A DNA stretch of 41,986 bases from Syntrophomonadaceae bacterium (GTDB taxonomy: Bacteria; Bacillota; Syntrophomonadia; Syntrophomonadales; DTU052): assembly GCA_012728655.1 (NCBI GenBank), contig JAAYEQ010000010.1, forward strand, positions 1 to 41,986. Direction: 5' to 3'. A program made the translations under genes and the position numbers. How positions within the stretch are numbered: position 1 is the stretch's first letter; every line of letters starts with the position of its first letter. Positions 17,680-25,752 of this stretch are shown piece after piece. Under the pieces are notes generated by a model. That model was given only the letters and a program-made list of their open reading frames with translations. It was not told the origin of the DNA and did not search any database.

Positions 17680-19527
17680 ATGGCCAGAGTCGCTGACCAG
17701 AACTCAGAAGCAATAAAAATCGCATTTCCGAGGGAATTCGGCACCGGGATTCCGGAACTCGAGGATGTCATTGACAGCCTGGGAGAGCCTATTCTTTTAT
17801 TGGATTGGCGGGGCCATATTCAGTATTTGAATAAAGCGGCTGTTTCTCTTTTTGATTCTGCCGACCAAGAGAAGTTAACCCGGGAAACAGGTGACGCATT
17901 TCTTAAATTAAACCCTCTGCTGGCCGAGAAATTCGATGAGGTAGTTCAAAGAAATTCGCCGATTAACTTCGAGGTCGAGCTGCAGAATCGATGGTATGAA
18001 GTCAATTATAGCCCAAACCGTAAGTGGGTTTCGGTTCACTTGCATGACATCTCCAAAACCAAAGAGCTTGAATCAGAACTGCAGCTATTTACGGAACGCT
18101 TCGAGGCATCCGTCGACAATATGCTCGATTCCTTTGTTATTCTCTCTGCGATCCGAGACGAATCAAACATTATTCAGAACTTTGTTATCGAGTTTCCCAA
18201 TCGCTACGCGTGTTCCATACTGAAGAAAAAACCCGAGGAACTCATCGGCAAGACCTTACTCGAAGTCTACCCCGGGCATCGCGATTCCAGCCTCCTCGCC
18301 GACTACATCCGGGTGGTTGAAACCGGGCACCCATTAAAACTGGAATCCTATTATTATGAGCAGCCGGATTTTTCCGGGTATTTTGATATACAGGCTATCA
18401 AAATCGGCGACGGCCTGGCGGTATGCTGGCGTGATGTAACTCGGCGCCACTTGACCGAGGAAGCCCTGCGCTTGTCAGAAGAGCGATTCTATAAAGCATT
18501 CCAACTGAATCCGGCCACCATGTCCATCTCCAGGGTTAAAGACGGATCATATATTACCGTTAACCAGCGGTGGCTTGAAACCACCGGATACACCCTGGAA
18601 GAGGTTATTGGGAACAATGCGACCAACCTCGGTCTCTGGGCCGATGTTAACTTTTGTCGTGTTTTTTCCCAAGCATTCGGCACCAGCAACAGTCTGCGGG
18701 GCTTGGATGTCAGGGTACGAACCAAGTCGGGCAAGATTTTGACCGGCCACCTCTCGTCCGAGATCATCATGATGAACGGTGAACCCTGCTGGCTGACGGT
18801 ATTCCAGGACATGACTGAAAAACGGCTGTTGGAACAACATCTGGCGCGATTGGACCGGCTCAACCTCATCGGGGAAACTGCTGCCAGCATCGGGCATGAA
18901 ATCAGAAACCCCTTGACCTCGGTACGCGGCTTTTTGCAGTTAATGGCAGAATCCGAAGAAGGCGCCGCTTTTAAGGAATACTTCGATATCATTATTGAGG
19001 AACTCGACCGCACCACCTTTATCCTTTCGGAGTTCCTGCTGCTGGCCAAGGACAAGGCCGTAAACCTTCAGCCCAACAATCTTAACAGCATAGTTCAGGC
19101 AATTTACGCCCTCCTGCAGGCAGATGCCAACCGCGCCGAAAAAACCATCAAATTGGATCTGGAACCGATACCGATCTTGGACCTTGACCAGAAGGAGATC
19201 CGGCAGTTGGTATGCAACCTGGCCCGCAACGGAATAGAAGCCATGGAGTCGGGAGGAACGCTGGTCATCTCCACCCGGTTCATTGACGGTTATGTTGTTT
19301 TGTCGGTTAAAGATAATGGTAAGGGTATTGCCCCGGAAATCCAGGAAAAGCTTGGCACCCCATTTGTCACCAATAAAGAAGGCGGAACCGGCCTGGGTCT
19401 CGCCGTATGCTACAGTATTGCTGCGCGCCATCATGCCCAATTGTCTTACGAAACCGGTCCGCAGGGAACGACCTTCTTTGTCAAGTTTAAACCCCCGGAA
19501 CCTGCATTTATTCCTCCCGCGCTCTGA
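17680..19527 (+). CDS. soluble PAS-domain sensor histidine kinase (sporulation-kinase-like)
   Basis: The 615-residue protein has no membrane segment. Three PAS-like domains (about residues 25-125, 140-255 and 265-385) precede the HisKA domain, with the phospho-accepting H406 in ASIGHEIRNPLTSVRGFLQLM. A HATPase domain follows, with the N box NLARNGIEAMESGG, G1 KDNGKGIAPE and G2 GGTGLGLAV. The H-box and soluble multi-PAS plan resemble KinA/KinE kinases that feed Spo0A, which suggests an orphan phosphorelay kinase; no response regulator is adjacent. The ATG at 17680 is preceded by GGGAGG; a GTG at 17632 lacks a site. The ligand is unknown. Confidence 0.9.
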   Translation: MARVADQNSEAIKIAFPREFGTGIPELEDVIDSLGEPILLLDWRGHIQYLNKAAVSLFDSADQEKLTRETGDAFLKLNPLLAEKFDEVVQRNSPINFEVELQNRWYEVNYSPNRKWVSVHLHDISKTKELESELQLFTERFEASVDNMLDSFVILSAIRDESNIIQNFVIEFPNRYACSILKKKPEELIGKTLLEVYPGHRDSSLLADYIRVVETGHPLKLESYYYEQPDFSGYFDIQAIKIGDGLAVCWRDVTRRHLTEEALRLSEERFYKAFQLNPATMSISRVKDGSYITVNQRWLETTGYTLEEVIGNNATNLGLWADVNFCRVFSQAFGTSNSLRGLDVRVRTKSGKILTGHLSSEIIMMNGEPCWLTVFQDMTEKRLLEQHLARLDRLNLIGETAASIGHEIRNPLTSVRGFLQLMAESEEGAAFKEYFDIIIEELDRTTFILSEFLLLAKDKAVNLQPNNLNSIVQAIYALLQADANRAEKTIKLDLEPIPILDLDQKEIRQLVCNLARNGIEAMESGGTLVISTRFIDGYVVLSVKDNGKGIAPEIQEKLGTPFVTNKEGGTGLGLAVCYSIAARHHAQLSYETGPQGTTFFVKFKPPEPAFIPPAL

Positions 19528-19552
19528 TCATAGAAACCTTCCGGTAAGGCCT

Positions 19553-19572
19553 TCAGCCATTATGGCTGCCTG
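19553..19572 (+). terminator. weak hairpin after the PAS kinase
   Basis: CAGCC/GGCTG (19554-19558 and 19564-19568) with a 5-nt loop lies 27 bp after the kinase stop and is followed by CCTGTTTC. It is short and only a possible terminator. Confidence 0.3.
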
Positions 19573-19714
19573 TTTCAAATCCGGAGATGCCGGGACCCGG
19601 TATTTGGTATATAATGAAACAACCAAAGCCAGGGTCACATTAGTTACACCATATATTTTACGGATATCGTTTTTCCGATAACGGGCAACCAAGCCCACAT
19701 AACCTTTACGGGGA

Positions 19715-21280
19715 ATGAACGAGGTGGCAAGCAGACCAAGCAAGTTGCGCAAATTATTCCGATTCACTTTAATCTCGATACTCGCAGTGTTTTTCGTCTT
19801 GGGGAGTGCCTCCGGCGCCCATGATAACAAGGGCAGCAACGGTCTTGAGGATGTAATCATAGCCCCGAGTCTGTCCTTTACGATAGAAACCTATTCCGGC
19901 ATCAGTTCACGGCTGGAAGGGCTAACCATAAGGGAAGAGCCTTTACTGCGGCAGATCAGCTATAATTATAGAATTGTTAACGGCGACCGGGAAATCGGCC
20001 GGGTTACTCTGACCTGCCAGGATTTACGCCACGGCGGTCTCATTTTTTATGTCGAATCCCGCAACCTCACCGTTGATAACCATATATGCCGGGGACGTTT
20101 AACCCTGCTGGGCCCGCATCTCACTGTCGGAAAGACCTTCGTTTATCCCGACGGTAAGCGGATTGTCGGGCAATCCTCCTGGGATTACATTAGCCCCACG
20201 CAGTTGATATCGCAGCTTCCACCCGGGATCGCATTTCTGGACGGAGAAGCAAGGTCATTGGTATTGGGACCGGTGGACCGGTTAGAGTACCTGGGGAACG
20301 GTGTTTATCAGGAAGTGAATACCTTCCCCGTATCAGTGAGGCGGAACGCGAACCGGAGTGAATTTAGCTTCCCTCTTGCCGATGCCAAGGGAGGCATAAT
20401 CCGCTTTTGGGGCATAATACATAACCAGCAACTGGTGGCGTGGGAGGATGAGGCTGTCGTTGCCGCGATTCAACGGGCCGACCTCAACAAGACCCGCAAA
20501 TTCTGGCTGGACGGGGTCTACGACCTGGTGCCCTCCAGCTATACCCCTACTCATCCCCACGCTTTCTGGCGCTGTCCAGCCCAGCATGTGGGCAGGTCAT
20601 TCTTGACCAAAGCAAGCCCTTACACCTATGCGATTGCCGTCAGCTCCATGTACAGTGCCATCAGAACTCAAAACCGCAGCGGTTTCTGGCCGACCGAACC
20701 TCAATCCGAATGGCTGGCTGAAGAATACGGTTTCGGCCCCAATTTCTATGACACCCGATTCAATACCGATGCAGCCCAGTACCTCCTGGAGGCTTACCAA
20801 AAATATGGTGATGAAACCGCCTTTAATGCAGCTCGGCGTTATGCCGACTTCCTGTGCCGTTTTGCGGAACAGTACTCTTACCGGAGTAAAAACGGAGGTT
20901 ACCTTGTACCCGACTACCAGGCTGCAAGCGGCGAGCATCGTACCCATACCTCGCTCAACCACCTGCTGGCAGAAATGAATTTCCTGTACCATATGTACCT
21001 GGCCACCGATGAGGTGGAATACCGGGATACTGCGGACATGATGCTGCTGGCGGTCAAAGATACGTGCGATGAGTGGATCAAGGACAGCGGAGAACTCTGG
21101 TATGCCCGTCTCCCCAATGGTGATTACGGTTATCAGGACTACCCCACCCTGACCCTGAACGACCTGCGGCAGTCGCTGGATCTGATTACCAGAATCTACG
21201 GTCATCCCGACCCGGATCTGGACCGGCTCAAGAGTTCCAAGGAGGCTTATAACCGGGCGAACGGAATACCGCTCTGGTAG
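19715..21280 (+). CDS. exported protein of unknown function with helical-toroid-like C-terminal half
   Basis: The 521-residue protein has a basic N-terminus and one hydrophobic segment (residues 15-35, ending in GSASGA) that is a signal peptide or anchor. Residues 45-260 look beta-rich. The C-terminal half is helical, with repeated aromatic motifs: GFWPTEPQSEWLAEEYGFG, FYDTRFNTDAAQYLLEAYQKYG, HTSLNHLLAEMNFLYHMYLAT and DYPTLTLNDLRQSLD. It resembles the alpha/alpha toroid of glucuronyl-C5-epimerase- or glycoside-hydrolase-like proteins, which suggests a polysaccharide substrate outside the cell. This is fold-level inference. The ATG has only GGGGA directly before it, so a TTG at 19745 is also possible. 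It is a single gene, convergent with DUF2225. Confidence 0.7.
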   Translation: MNEVASRPSKLRKLFRFTLISILAVFFVLGSASGAHDNKGSNGLEDVIIAPSLSFTIETYSGISSRLEGLTIREEPLLRQISYNYRIVNGDREIGRVTLTCQDLRHGGLIFYVESRNLTVDNHICRGRLTLLGPHLTVGKTFVYPDGKRIVGQSSWDYISPTQLISQLPPGIAFLDGEARSLVLGPVDRLEYLGNGVYQEVNTFPVSVRRNANRSEFSFPLADAKGGIIRFWGIIHNQQLVAWEDEAVVAAIQRADLNKTRKFWLDGVYDLVPSSYTPTHPHAFWRCPAQHVGRSFLTKASPYTYAIAVSSMYSAIRTQNRSGFWPTEPQSEWLAEEYGFGPNFYDTRFNTDAAQYLLEAYQKYGDETAFNAARRYADFLCRFAEQYSYRSKNGGYLVPDYQAASGEHRTHTSLNHLLAEMNFLYHMYLATDEVEYRDTADMMLLAVKDTCDEWIKDSGELWYARLPNGDYGYQDYPTLTLNDLRQSLDLITRIYGHPDPDLDRLKSSKEAYNRANGIPLW

Positions 21281-21354
21281 ATCCTGCAGCACACCCGGGG
21301 ATGCATAATGTGGAACCGGCCTCCCCGTACCCTGGTTTATGTGCAGCCGATTTG

Positions 21355-22236
21355 CTATTTGTTTTTACTGAACAGCCTCTTCAGGCCTTTGGGGGGCGAC
21401 GTTTTGGAAGTGGAATCGGGTGTATCCTGCGTTTTTGCTGCTTCAGATTGGGAAGCCCGCTGTGCATTGATTATCAACTGCCTCTGATCGCGGGCTTTTT
21501 CCTTGAGGGCACTTTTAGCGGTCCGGTCCGTAATCACTCGTCCAAGATAGTGCAGTGCTTCCTGGTAATTGCCAACTCTCCTTGATAATTCTCCTATAAG
21601 AAAGGCCAGCGTGCTTTCGTCCATCCCCGCCGCCGGGAAGGGTCCTTTATCGTAGGCCGATTTCAGCCCGATCAAAGCCTGGTTCAGACATTTAATCTCG
21701 TTGTCCGTATCCTCCATGGTACGATAAACCCATCCCATTTTAAGGCATAACATGGCGATATCGATGGGTCGTGCTTTGCGGACCGTCGCGCTCACCAAGG
21801 CCAGTTTAAAACGTTCAACCGCGATATGGGCGTCATAAAAAGGAGGGTACTGTTTGGGTCGCCATTTACTGCTGATGTGTTGCCGGATCAATTCCGCTTC
21901 CGCCTGTGTCAACGGTTGGGTGAAGCTTGATTGGGTGGCGGCATATCCACAATTATTGCAGATCCATATTTCATAGAACAGCGGGTTGATATCCTGGTAA
22001 TGAGGCATTGAGTCGGTATCTCTGCTCACCAAACGCAATGCGGATCGGCGAATTCTCTTGACCGTCACCCGGGAGTTGCATACCGGGCATCCCACTTCAG
22101 AGTCAAACAGGTATTTGGCTTCGTTGTTCTTTTCGCTTGCAGGTCCGGGGTGTTTCTCCTTTTCATCGTCCTCATCCTGGTAAAGAGGCTTATTTTCAAT
22201 ATTTTGGAGTCCGAACTCCTCCAGTCCCTCAAACAT
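21355..22236 (-). CDS. DUF2225 protein (zinc-ribbon plus TPR-like)
   Basis: Starting at the ATG at 22236 the protein has 293 residues. An acidic linker precedes a zinc-binding region (CPVC, then CNNCGYAA about 50 residues on). A helical repeat region follows (AMLCLKMGWVYRTMEDTDNEIKCL, LSRRVGNYQEALHYLGRV) that resembles TPR units. The order CPVC...DxDxxPHY...INPLFYEIWICNNCGYA identifies DUF2225, a Firmicute family of unknown function. The frame is open to 22428, but that stretch runs through the upstream terminator hairpin, and the family start MFEGLEEFG has AGGAG ahead of it. An ATG at 22353 is the alternative. It is likely cytoplasmic. Confidence 0.82.
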   Translation of the reverse strand: MFEGLEEFGLQNIENKPLYQDEDDEKEKHPGPASEKNNEAKYLFDSEVGCPVCNSRVTVKRIRRSALRLVSRDTDSMPHYQDINPLFYEIWICNNCGYAATQSSFTQPLTQAEAELIRQHISSKWRPKQYPPFYDAHIAVERFKLALVSATVRKARPIDIAMLCLKMGWVYRTMEDTDNEIKCLNQALIGLKSAYDKGPFPAAGMDESTLAFLIGELSRRVGNYQEALHYLGRVITDRTAKSALKEKARDQRQLIINAQRASQSEAAKTQDTPDSTSKTSPPKGLKRLFSKNK

Positions 22237-22396
22237 GCCGTGATTGTCTCCTGCTCCCTGCAAGATAATCCCCCCAGCAAAAGACGTTTTCGAAAAACCA
22301 TCAGGTATTAATCCCGCCAACAGCGGATTAAAGACCTTGGTACTAGGATACATAATTCCCGACGTTAATTGAAGGAAATTATTTACATATACAGTA

Positions 22397-22437
22397 AAAT
22401 AAAAAAGGCTGTTCCGTTGAGACAGCATGAACAGCCT
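22397..22437 (-). terminator. terminator of the lipoprotein gene
   Basis: The stem AGGCTGTTC/GAACAGCCT (22406-22414 and 22429-22437, 14-nt loop) is followed on the minus strand by TTTTTATTTTAC. It starts 21 bases past the lipoprotein stop. Its presence excludes an upstream start for DUF2225 inside it. Confidence 0.85.
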
Positions 22438-22457
22438 AATAGGGCACTTTCAGCAAT

Positions 22458-22991
22458 CTAATCGATATACCGGGAGTAAACCAGTCTAATCATTTCTATT
22501 TCCATATCCGAAGTAATCTGGGGATTCACAATCGTATCATCATCCCGGTCCACATCGAGGATAACCAGGGCTCCTTCCCCGACTTCAAACCAGCCTTCCA
22601 GTTTCTCGCCGCTGTGGATGCTCTCGGGTTCGCTGTACTTCTCCCGATACTTGGCAATTGCTTCGATGGCTTTGTCTCCTACTTTAACCCCCATATCGGT
22701 TGCCATATCGGGTGCGGTTACGTCGACCTGCATCACCTTCCCGGAGTCCTTACCAATGATGACTTTAACACCTTCCCGGTAATCCAGGATATAATAGGGC
22801 TCACCGAAATGGCCGCCTTCTTCCTCGAAACTCTCCTCATAATCATTGCCCAAAACGTCGGTCACCTGGTTCCGGGTATCCCCCAGATGGATTCCCCCGA
22901 TGCTGGGTGTCGTTTCATCCCGGGGTTCGCCCGCACAGCCGCCGATCAGCAACATGACGCCAACAACCGCCAATGCGATAATCTGTTTCAA
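22458..22991 (-). CDS. small lipoprotein of unknown function
   Basis: From the TTG at 22991 the protein has 177 residues. A lipoprotein signal (MKQIIALAVVGVMLLIGGC, lipidated Cys at residue 19) precedes a soluble domain of about 155 residues. That domain opens with GGIHLGDTRNQVTDVLG, a segment like the start of small surface folds in other exported Firmicute proteins. GGAGGG lies 7 nt before this TTG, while the in-frame ATG at 23006 has no site, so the TTG is chosen. It follows copA on the same strand after 130 bp; co-transcription is possible. Confidence 0.75.
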   Translation of the reverse strand: MKQIIALAVVGVMLLIGGCAGEPRDETTPSIGGIHLGDTRNQVTDVLGNDYEESFEEEGGHFGEPYYILDYREGVKVIIGKDSGKVMQVDVTAPDMATDMGVKVGDKAIEAIAKYREKYSEPESIHSGEKLEGWFEVGEGALVILDVDRDDDTIVNPQITSDMEIEMIRLVYSRYID

Positions 22992-23066
22992 TCCGGGTCC
23001 CTCCATTTTTATATGTCTATTAAAAATACGATAGACCCAGAGGAAGATTTCACAACCACGTCCGGT

Positions 23067-23091
23067 AATTCCTGTTATCTGTCCAGGAATT
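23067..23091 (-). terminator. inverted repeat after copA
   Basis: AATTCCTG (23067-23074) pairs with CAGGAATT (23084-23091) around 9 nt, just beyond the copA stop on the minus strand. There is no T-run, so it may attenuate copA or be an operator for the lipoprotein gene. Confidence 0.35.
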
Positions 23092-23121
23092 GACAGCTGC
23101 CTGATCGTTGGGCCATGCCGT

Positions 23122-25515
23122 TTATGCCAGCTTCACCCTCTTCAGCCGCAGGGCATTTGAAACTACCGATACCGAGCTCAGAGCCATGGCCGCCCCCGCG
23201 ATAACCGGGTTCAAAAACCCCGCGGCGGCTACGGGTATTCCGATGATGTTGTAAATGAACGCCCAGAACAGGTTCTGCTTTATGTTGCGCATGGTAGCCC
23301 GGCTCAGGCGAATGGCAGTCACAATCGACCGCAGGTCCCCGCGCATCAGAGTTATGTCCGCCGCCTCCATGGCTACATCGGTACCGGTGCCAACCGCTAT
23401 TCCCACATCGGCGGTTGCCAGGGCCGGGGCGTCATTGATTCCGTCTCCCACCATGGCCACCACCCGTCCCTGATCGCGCAGTCGTTTGATTTCGCGCGCT
23501 TTGTCCTCCGGCAAAACCTCCGCCAGCACATGCTCGATGCCCACCTGCCTGGCTATAGCCTCGGCCGTGCGCCGGTTGTCGCCGGTAATCATCCACACCT
23601 CAATCCCCGACTCGCGTAACTCCCTAATTGCCTCGGCCGAGTGCTCCTTGACCGTGTCGGCCACCGCCAGAGCAGCTGCAACCTGACCGTCCACTGCCAT
23701 CAAGACTGCGGTCTTGCCGGCCTGTTCCAGCTCATCCACCGCTTTCTGCAGTGATGTTATGTCAACTTGGTGCTCTCTCAGAAACCGCCTGGTGCCGATG
23801 TGGATTACCCTTCCCTCTTGACGGGTTTGGATCCCCTTTCCGGGAATGGCCCTAAACTCGTCGGGTGCAGCCGGCTGAAATCCCTTAAGCCGTTCCCCGA
23901 CCCCCTTCACAATGGCCTCGGCAATCGGGTGTTCCGACATATACTCCGCTTGGGCTGCCCATTGCAGCAGCTCATCCTCCCGACCTGCAAACGCCGGGGC
24001 AGCAATCACATCGACCAGTACAGGTTCGCCCTTGGTTATGGTTCCGGTTTTATCCAGGACTACGGTGTCAACCTTGTGGGTCCGTTCCAGGTGTTCCCCA
24101 CCACGGAACAGCACTCCGTTTTCCGCTCCCCGTCCCGTTCCCACCATGACCGAGGTGGGAGTGGCCAGACCCATGGCACAGGGACAGGCTATCACCAGTA
24201 CGGCGGTGGCATTAATCAGAGCCCGGGCCAGGGTTCCTTCTCCAATCACCCAGTACCAGACCACAAAGGTTAATATCGCTATGGCGATAACCGCCGGTAC
24301 GAAGTAGCCGGCTACTACGTCCGCCAGGCGCTGGATGGGAGTCTTTGAACCCTGGGCCTCCTCCACCGCACGTACGATCTGAGCCAACACGGTATCACGT
24401 CCCACCCGGGTGGCCTCCACCTGCAGCATTCCAAACTTGTTGACGGTACCTCCGGTTACCACGTCGCCGGCCTGTTTGTCAACCGGAATACTCTCCCCGG
24501 TCAGCATGGATTCATCCACCGCAGAATAACCCTCGATCACCTTGCCATCGACCGGGATGCGTTCCCCCGGCCTTACCAGCACCCGGTCTCCTACCATCAC
24601 CTGTTCGGTGGGGATATCCATCTCCTGCCCGTCTCTGATAACCCTGGCCGTCCTAGGGGCCAATCCCATCAGCTTCTTTATGGCCTCGGAAGTCCTTCCT
24701 TTAGCCAGACTCTCCAGGTACTTGCCCAACAGCACCAGGGTTATCAATATGGCGCTGGTCTCAAAATAGACGTCGGCATGCGGGTTCAGAATTGAGATGA
24801 TGAGACTGTAAAAGTAGGCGGCGCTGGTTCCCAGGGCAACCAGGACGTCCATATTGGCCGCTCTGTTTTTCAGGGCAAAATAAGCCCCCCGGTAAAAGGT
24901 AAAACCGGCAATGAATTGAACCGGAGTCGCCAACATGAGTTGCACCGGCACGCTCATCATCCAGTGAGGGAGCGGAAGGTCCAGGAGTTCGGCCAGCATC
25001 ATCACCAAAAACGGCAGGGAGAAAGCTATGGCAAATATCAGCATGCGGCGCCGTCCTTTGAGTTCATCCGACTCCGCCGCCTCTTTTTGCCTAACTGTTT
25101 CCAGCGGTTTTGCATTATAACCGGCGCGCTGCACCGTCCTAATGAGTTCCTCCACATCAACCCGGGCGGGATAATACTCAACCGTGGCAATTTCGGTAGC
25201 CAGGTTAACATTGGCCTGTTTAACCCCCGCCAACCGGTTCAACTCCCTCTCCACCCGGGCCGAGCAGGCGGCACAGCTCATCCCTTCTATCCGCAGTTCC
25301 GTTTTTTCCGCCGGTACTGAATACCCCAATCTTTCAATCTTTTGGGTAATGTCGCTGAGGCTCACTTCTTCCTGGTTATATTCAACTGTTGCCTGCTCAA
25401 GAGCCAGATTGACCTCGGCTCTCCTCACTCCGGGCAGTTGCTGCAGTCCCTTCTCTATCCGCGCCGCACAGGCGGCACAGCTCATACCACCGATCTTTAA
25501 ATTAATCCTATCCAT
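23122..25515 (-). CDS. copA: copper-exporting P1B-type ATPase
   Basis: The 797-residue pump has two N-terminal heavy-metal domains, each with GMSCAAC (Cys 13/16 and 81/84). The transmembrane metal motif is CPC in [13 protein letters not shown]. The phosphorylation site is DKTGT, with the family His in SEHPIAEA, the ATP loop [14 protein letters not shown] and the hinge [17 protein letters not shown]. The final helices read [13 protein letters not shown] and [15 protein letters not shown], where N/Y and M/SS are the Cu(I) ligands of CopA. It exports Cu(I) from the cytoplasm. AGGAGGGGG precedes the ATG at 25515; an ATG at 25539 is in frame but lies before this site. No CopZ or CsoR gene is adjacent. 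Confidence 0.96.
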   Translation of the reverse strand: MDRINLKIGGMSCAACAARIEKGLQQLPGVRRAEVNLALEQATVEYNQEEVSLSDITQKIERLGYSVPAEKTELRIEGMSCAACSARVERELNRLAGVKQANVNLATEIATVEYYPARVDVEELIRTVQRAGYNAKPLETVRQKEAAESDELKGRRRMLIFAIAFSLPFLVMMLAELLDLPLPHWMMSVPVQLMLATPVQFIAGFTFYRGAYFALKNRAANMDVLVALGTSAAYFYSLIISILNPHADVYFETSAILITLVLLGKYLESLAKGRTSEAIKKLMGLAPRTARVIRDGQEMDIPTEQVMVGDRVLVRPGERIPVDGKVIEGYSAVDESMLTGESIPVDKQAGDVVTGGTVNKFGMLQVEATRVGRDTVLAQIVRAVEEAQGSKTPIQRLADVVAGYFVPAVIAIAILTFVVWYWVIGEGTLARALINATAVLVIACPCAMGLATPTSVMVGTGRGAENGVLFRGGEHLERTHKVDTVVLDKTGTITKGEPVLVDVIAAPAFAGREDELLQWAAQAEYMSEHPIAEAIVKGVGERLKGFQPAAPDEFRAIPGKGIQTRQEGRVIHIGTRRFLREHQVDITSLQKAVDELEQAGKTAVLMAVDGQVAAALAVADTVKEHSAEAIRELRESGIEVWMITGDNRRTAEAIARQVGIEHVLAEVLPEDKAREIKRLRDQGRVVAMVGDGINDAPALATADVGIAVGTGTDVAMEAADITLMRGDLRSIVTAIRLSRATMRNIKQNLFWAFIYNIIGIPVAAAGFLNPVIAGAAMALSSVSVVSNALRLKRVKLA

Positions 25516-25562
25516 ACGACCCCCTCCTGGTGAACACATCTTTCACCATCGGCTTGATGCGG

Positions 25563-25601
25563 CCCTGTTATCATGCCCTGTAACCATGACCGGGTACAGG
25601 G
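25563..25601 (-). promoter_or_regulatory. candidate copper operator upstream of copA
   Basis: CCCTGTAACC (25576-25585) and the inverted GGGTACAGGG (25592-25601) match 9 of 10 across a 6-bp spacer. A further direct copy, CCCTGTTATCATG (25563-25575), abuts the left arm. The block is 48-86 bp ahead of the copA start, where a copper-responsive repressor or activator would bind. Which regulator family acts is unknown. Confidence 0.5.
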
Positions 25602-25752
25602 ATGGAATACAGACTCAATCGGCAGTGGTTTAACAGTCCTCGAGCATGCCTGCTGCCGGTTTCCTCAGACAGCCTGATTTTCTTCTGCCGTGAAATTGTA
25701 CCTTTTAATTTAGCGTATATTCTTTGGTAAAAGCAAGAAAGGAGTGTGCAAA

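Noticed and set aside
22237-22428. N-terminal extension of the DUF2225 protein
   Set aside because: The extension passes through the lipoprotein terminator hairpin and lacks a ribosome binding site, while the family-typical start lies at 22236.
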